In this document: positions 61,422-64,000 of the stretch, one piece after another | How the letters are laid out: every line of letters begins with the position of its first letter | Numbering within the stretch: position 1 is the first letter of the stretch | Assembly: GCA_009103225.1 (NCBI GenBank) | Contig: RHPI01002910.1 | Span: 299,159-363,158 of the forward strand | Source of the DNA: Chlorokybus atmophyticus | Taxonomy: Eukaryota; Streptophyta; Chlorokybophyceae; Chlorokybales; Chlorokybaceae | DNA: 64,000 bases | Reading direction: 5' to 3' | Notes under the pieces: model-generated | What the model saw: the letters and a program-made list of their open reading frames with translations, nothing else | What the model was told of the DNA's origin: nothing | Databases searched by the model: none | Program-made: the position numbers and the translations under genes

Positions 61422-62354
61422 CTATGTTGAAAGCTGCTCAGCAAGCAGCTCTTCCTCATCAATGGTCTTGATCTTACAGTCTGATCGTGGGTACGCTGAG
61501 CACATCAGCGCAAAACCCTTGTCGATAACCTGCAGCATCATACATATGGTCAGGGCAACAAACGCAAGCAAGTTGGCTTCACACGTACCGGCATGCGCAG
61601 GGCAACATGCAGGACAAGCTATCACTGCGCAGGTCAGCCAAGCTTGACATGCAAGCAGCTAGTTAATCAGATAATGGCAAAGTGTTGTGCGCATCACATG
61701 CAATAGGTTTTTGAAGTGGCGAGCTTGTGTGGCCTCACATTGATTGATTGAAGTGTGATGAAGCACTGCATGCGACAGTGAAAGTTTAGCAACAATTGCC
61801 GCTTGGAAGTACACGCATGCATGCAGGCGTGCGCACACACCTCTGCAGAGAGCATTCCTTGGCTCTGGTCCACGTCTCCCTCCAGCAGGCGGGCAGGGCA
61901 AGTCATGCAAACGCCCAGTTTGCAATCATGCGGCATGTCCAGGTCAGCGTCCAATGCAGCTTCAAGAATGGAAGTCTCCTGCATGCGCACACGCGCATTT
62001 GAGTTCACAGCCACCCATTGCTAATGATACACACATAGCGTTGCAGCATTTGTGTAAACATAAAACTGCACGCATAACCCTAAGCAATGTCGTTGCATGC
62101 AGTGCAGATTGCGTGATGACACAATGCTTGGAAGGCGGCCTCACCGAATCCACGGTCAACACATGCTTTTTGCCCTTGTGGTCGATCTCCACAGTAAAAG
62201 CGCCGCACACAACTCTGCTGCGCCTCAAGGCGCCACGTGGAGCCACGGACGGCGACGCCGCCGCCGGCCGCCTCAACGACGACCGGCTGCGCAGCACCGC
62301 CGCTGGCGCAGCGCTTGACGCCGACGTGCCGCACAATGCCGCAGCCGCCGCCAT
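61422..62354 (-). CDS. FDC1: Plastid 2Fe-2S ferredoxin, FdC1-like
   Basis: One-electron carrier of the plastid stroma. Three exons in sense order: 62354-62145, 61978-61841, 61529-61422, whole-codon lengths, 151 aa. The first 50 residues are Ala/Ser/Arg-rich with almost no acidic residues ([20 protein letters not shown]), as in an algal transit peptide. The mature part has the plant-type cluster motif C-x4-C-x2-C ([15 protein letters not shown]) and the fourth Cys in [20 protein letters not shown] and [19 protein letters not shown] follow the FdC1 pattern (MTCPAKL...VDQS.GMLS) rather than photosynthetic PetF (C-RAGACSSC). The C-terminal extension [17 protein letters not shown] also fits FdC1. 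In plants FdC1 takes electrons from PSI but reduces FNR poorly, so a role in alternative electron partitioning is likely by family. A stop codon TAG ends it at the expected length. Confidence 0.9.
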
Positions 62355-63941
62355 GCCCTCCGACCCAAGACGCTCCTCACAGGATAAACGCTTTCAACCT
62401 CACCCTCACCCTGCCGCCGCGGCCGCTGCCGACACCCTCAGCCACCTCGCCGCCCACCTTATCCACATGACTGAAACCAGTCTGAAAACATCCCTTTAGC
62501 TACCCGATCAGCTGAACCGCTTTTGACATCTCAATGTGGATCCAAAGTTCTCGCGAGCGAAGCGCGAATCTCGAAATTTTGAAGCAGTTTTGGTAACATC
62601 CTGCACGCCCGCGCACTGACAACCACACAGAAGTCGTCATAAACTGCCTCATGATTTGTTCCTGCTCCGTGACGTCATCCGGCCAGTCGCAACCTGCCGC
62701 GGCGTCGACATCGTTGGTGTCCGTGCGGACATTTGTGCGGCCATCACATGATCAGGGGCGTAGGGGAGCGTGAGACCGTACAGCTCCGTAAAGACCTCGA
62801 TATTGGTGGCTGCCCGGCCCCTGCCTGTCGGCCTGGCGAGTTGCTGTCCAGAACTTCCTAGCCAGATTTCAATGGATGCGACTTTCCCGACTGGAAAGCT
62901 CTTTTAGGCTCAAACGGTAATCGGTTGAAACAATTGCAAATGAGCAATCCAACGGTTGCGCAAAGCGTTCAGACCTCACTGACACGCTCGCCACCGTGCG
63001 ATCAGGCTAGCAGCCACTGGCTACTGCTCAGCCTCTCCACTTCACTACTTGACCGCTCGCTGGTTAGTATTAAACCCGCAGTTCTAGAAGATTCCAGGTG
63101 CATAGCTGGCGAATTTAACCGGCGATTAGGTTGCTTAAAGCGAATTACAACTGACCGGGTTCGAGAGGAAACGCCTTTCGGCTTTGCCGGCTATGGGCCG
63201 CCATAGCCGAAAAGCTTTGCAAGTTTGTGTTTGTGTGTGTGGCTTTGCGCGCGGATTGCGTGTAAGTTTTGCATGTTTTGTTTCCGCCGCATCCAATTTT
63301 TCGTGCGCGCGCGTGCTAGCTAGCGGCCTGGTGGTAGCGGTGCTGGGCGAGGTGGGCGGCGGTAGCGGTGGCGGTCGCGGCGGCGGAGGCATCAGCGTCG
63401 TTGGGGTGGGGTGGGTGGCAAGGTTTGGTGCGATCGTGGCGCTGGAGCGGTGTGGGCGATCTTGGTGGGTCTCGGGTTTGTCCAAGGGGTGGGAAGGGGG
63501 AGGGGAGGGGAGGGGAGGCTGGAGGAGTGAAGAGGGCGCCGTCTCCCGGCCCTTTCGCCCGGCCTGGCCTGATGCGGCCTGGCACGCCATCCGTGTCGTT
63601 GGGCCTGGAGCGTGTTTTTGTCAAGGTACGGCTCGGGTTGGTGCTCTTTCTAGCTAGTCTGCAGGCAGGCCAATGTTCCTAGCCGCATCCAGGCCAGGCC
63701 TGGATGGAGTCGAGCGCCGCCTGACCTGGTGTGCCAGACGTTCACATTTCAGCTGAAGCGAGGTTGCTACACATACTGTCAGGTCGTTTGGGTAGGCCAC
63801 AGGCTGGCCGGCTGGTAGGCACCATTGTCTCAAGTGTTTCAGGTATCCATGAGCTTCGGCCGGACGTTTGTGACGTTGCTAGATTATCCAAGCATGTGCT
63901 ACATAGTAGCATCATACAGTAGTGATTAAGCGTCACATCAC
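62355..63941. other. Intergenic, GC-rich on both ends, no firm gene
   Basis: Holds the ferredoxin promoter. On the plus strand a short ATG frame ends VSLGLERVFVK before GTACGG (63570-63624), and another reads AEARLLHILSGRLGRPQAG then IHELRPDVCDVARLSKHVL (63754-63922), but the phase of a join could not be shown. 63310-63540 is G-rich with GGGGAGG repeats. Confidence 0.45.
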
Positions 63942-64000
63942 TCAAAGTGTCTTGTCACCCAACTTGGTGTTGACAACGTCCAACTCCTCGGGGGTAGGGG
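63942..64000 (-). CDS. 3' end of an unidentified gene cut by the window edge
   Basis: The last 59 bases read on the minus strand as PTPEELDVVNTKLGDKTL followed by TGA (63944-63942). The stretch is charged and protein-like with no stop, but too short to name. It would belong to a gene extending right of the window. Confidence 0.35.
   Translation of the reverse strand, partial: PTPEELDVVNTKLGDKTL

Noticed and set aside
63184-63657. 157-codon plus-strand frame rich in Gly and Val
   Set aside because: Low-complexity translation of a G-rich stretch, with a Pro-rich shadow on the other strand and no supporting feature.

Overview
The window looks like nuclear DNA of a photosynthetic eukaryote of the green lineage, most likely a chlorophyte alga. 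Reasons: many short exons with GT...(T)GCAG introns that stay in phase; nuclear genes with plastid roles (an AKR2-type plastid outer-envelope targeting factor, a plastid-type 2Fe-2S ferredoxin, a transit-peptide-like MsrA); a Pro/Ser-rich SPPP linker of the kind seen in algal extracellular proteins; and TGTAA polyadenylation candidates shortly after some stop codons. No species is named. The known genes are single-copy housekeeping or eukaryote-specific functions with no operon logic, so neighbours do not predict each other's role.

Layout. 1-1.1 kb: 3' part of the proteasome lid subunit RPN8 (+). 3.8-10.6 kb: a 28-exon secreted protein (+) with sugar dehydrogenase propeller, PKD, Pro-rich linker and LamG-like lectin domain. 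13.3-24.6 kb: a decayed Ty3/gypsy-type retroelement read on the minus strand, holding gag, zinc knuckles, aspartic protease, a DNA cytosine-C5 methyltransferase domain, RT-RNase H, integrase and a C-terminal PHD finger; its terminal repeats have an odd split arrangement. 26.3-28.1 kb: MsrA (+). 28-35 kb: gene-poor AT-rich DNA with a second fragment of the same retroelement. 35-37.8 kb: an unrecognised coiled-coil protein (+). 39.8-42.3 kb: CNOT11 (-), divergent from AKR2 (+, 42.9-44.9 kb). 45.9-48.7 kb: a type II membrane GT61-like glycosyltransferase (-), preceded by a tandem duplication, hairpins and exons of an unidentified gene. 50-54.8 kb: AT-rich gene desert. 54.9-59.3 kb: an EF-hand protein with about 50 P-x-G units in LPDGTxx-like heptads (-). 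61.4-62.4 kb: FdC1-type ferredoxin (-). The right edge cuts the 3' end of a minus-strand gene.

Most interesting: the retroelement that combines a DNA methyltransferase with a PHD histone reader inside split terminal repeats, where in-frame stops recur at positions expected to be Gln or Arg (C-to-T decay); and the EF-hand/LPDG heptad repeat protein, whose repeat type I do not recognise.

Exon boundaries were worked out by hand from splice sites, reading phase and remembered family sequences. No alignment, gene finder or database was run.
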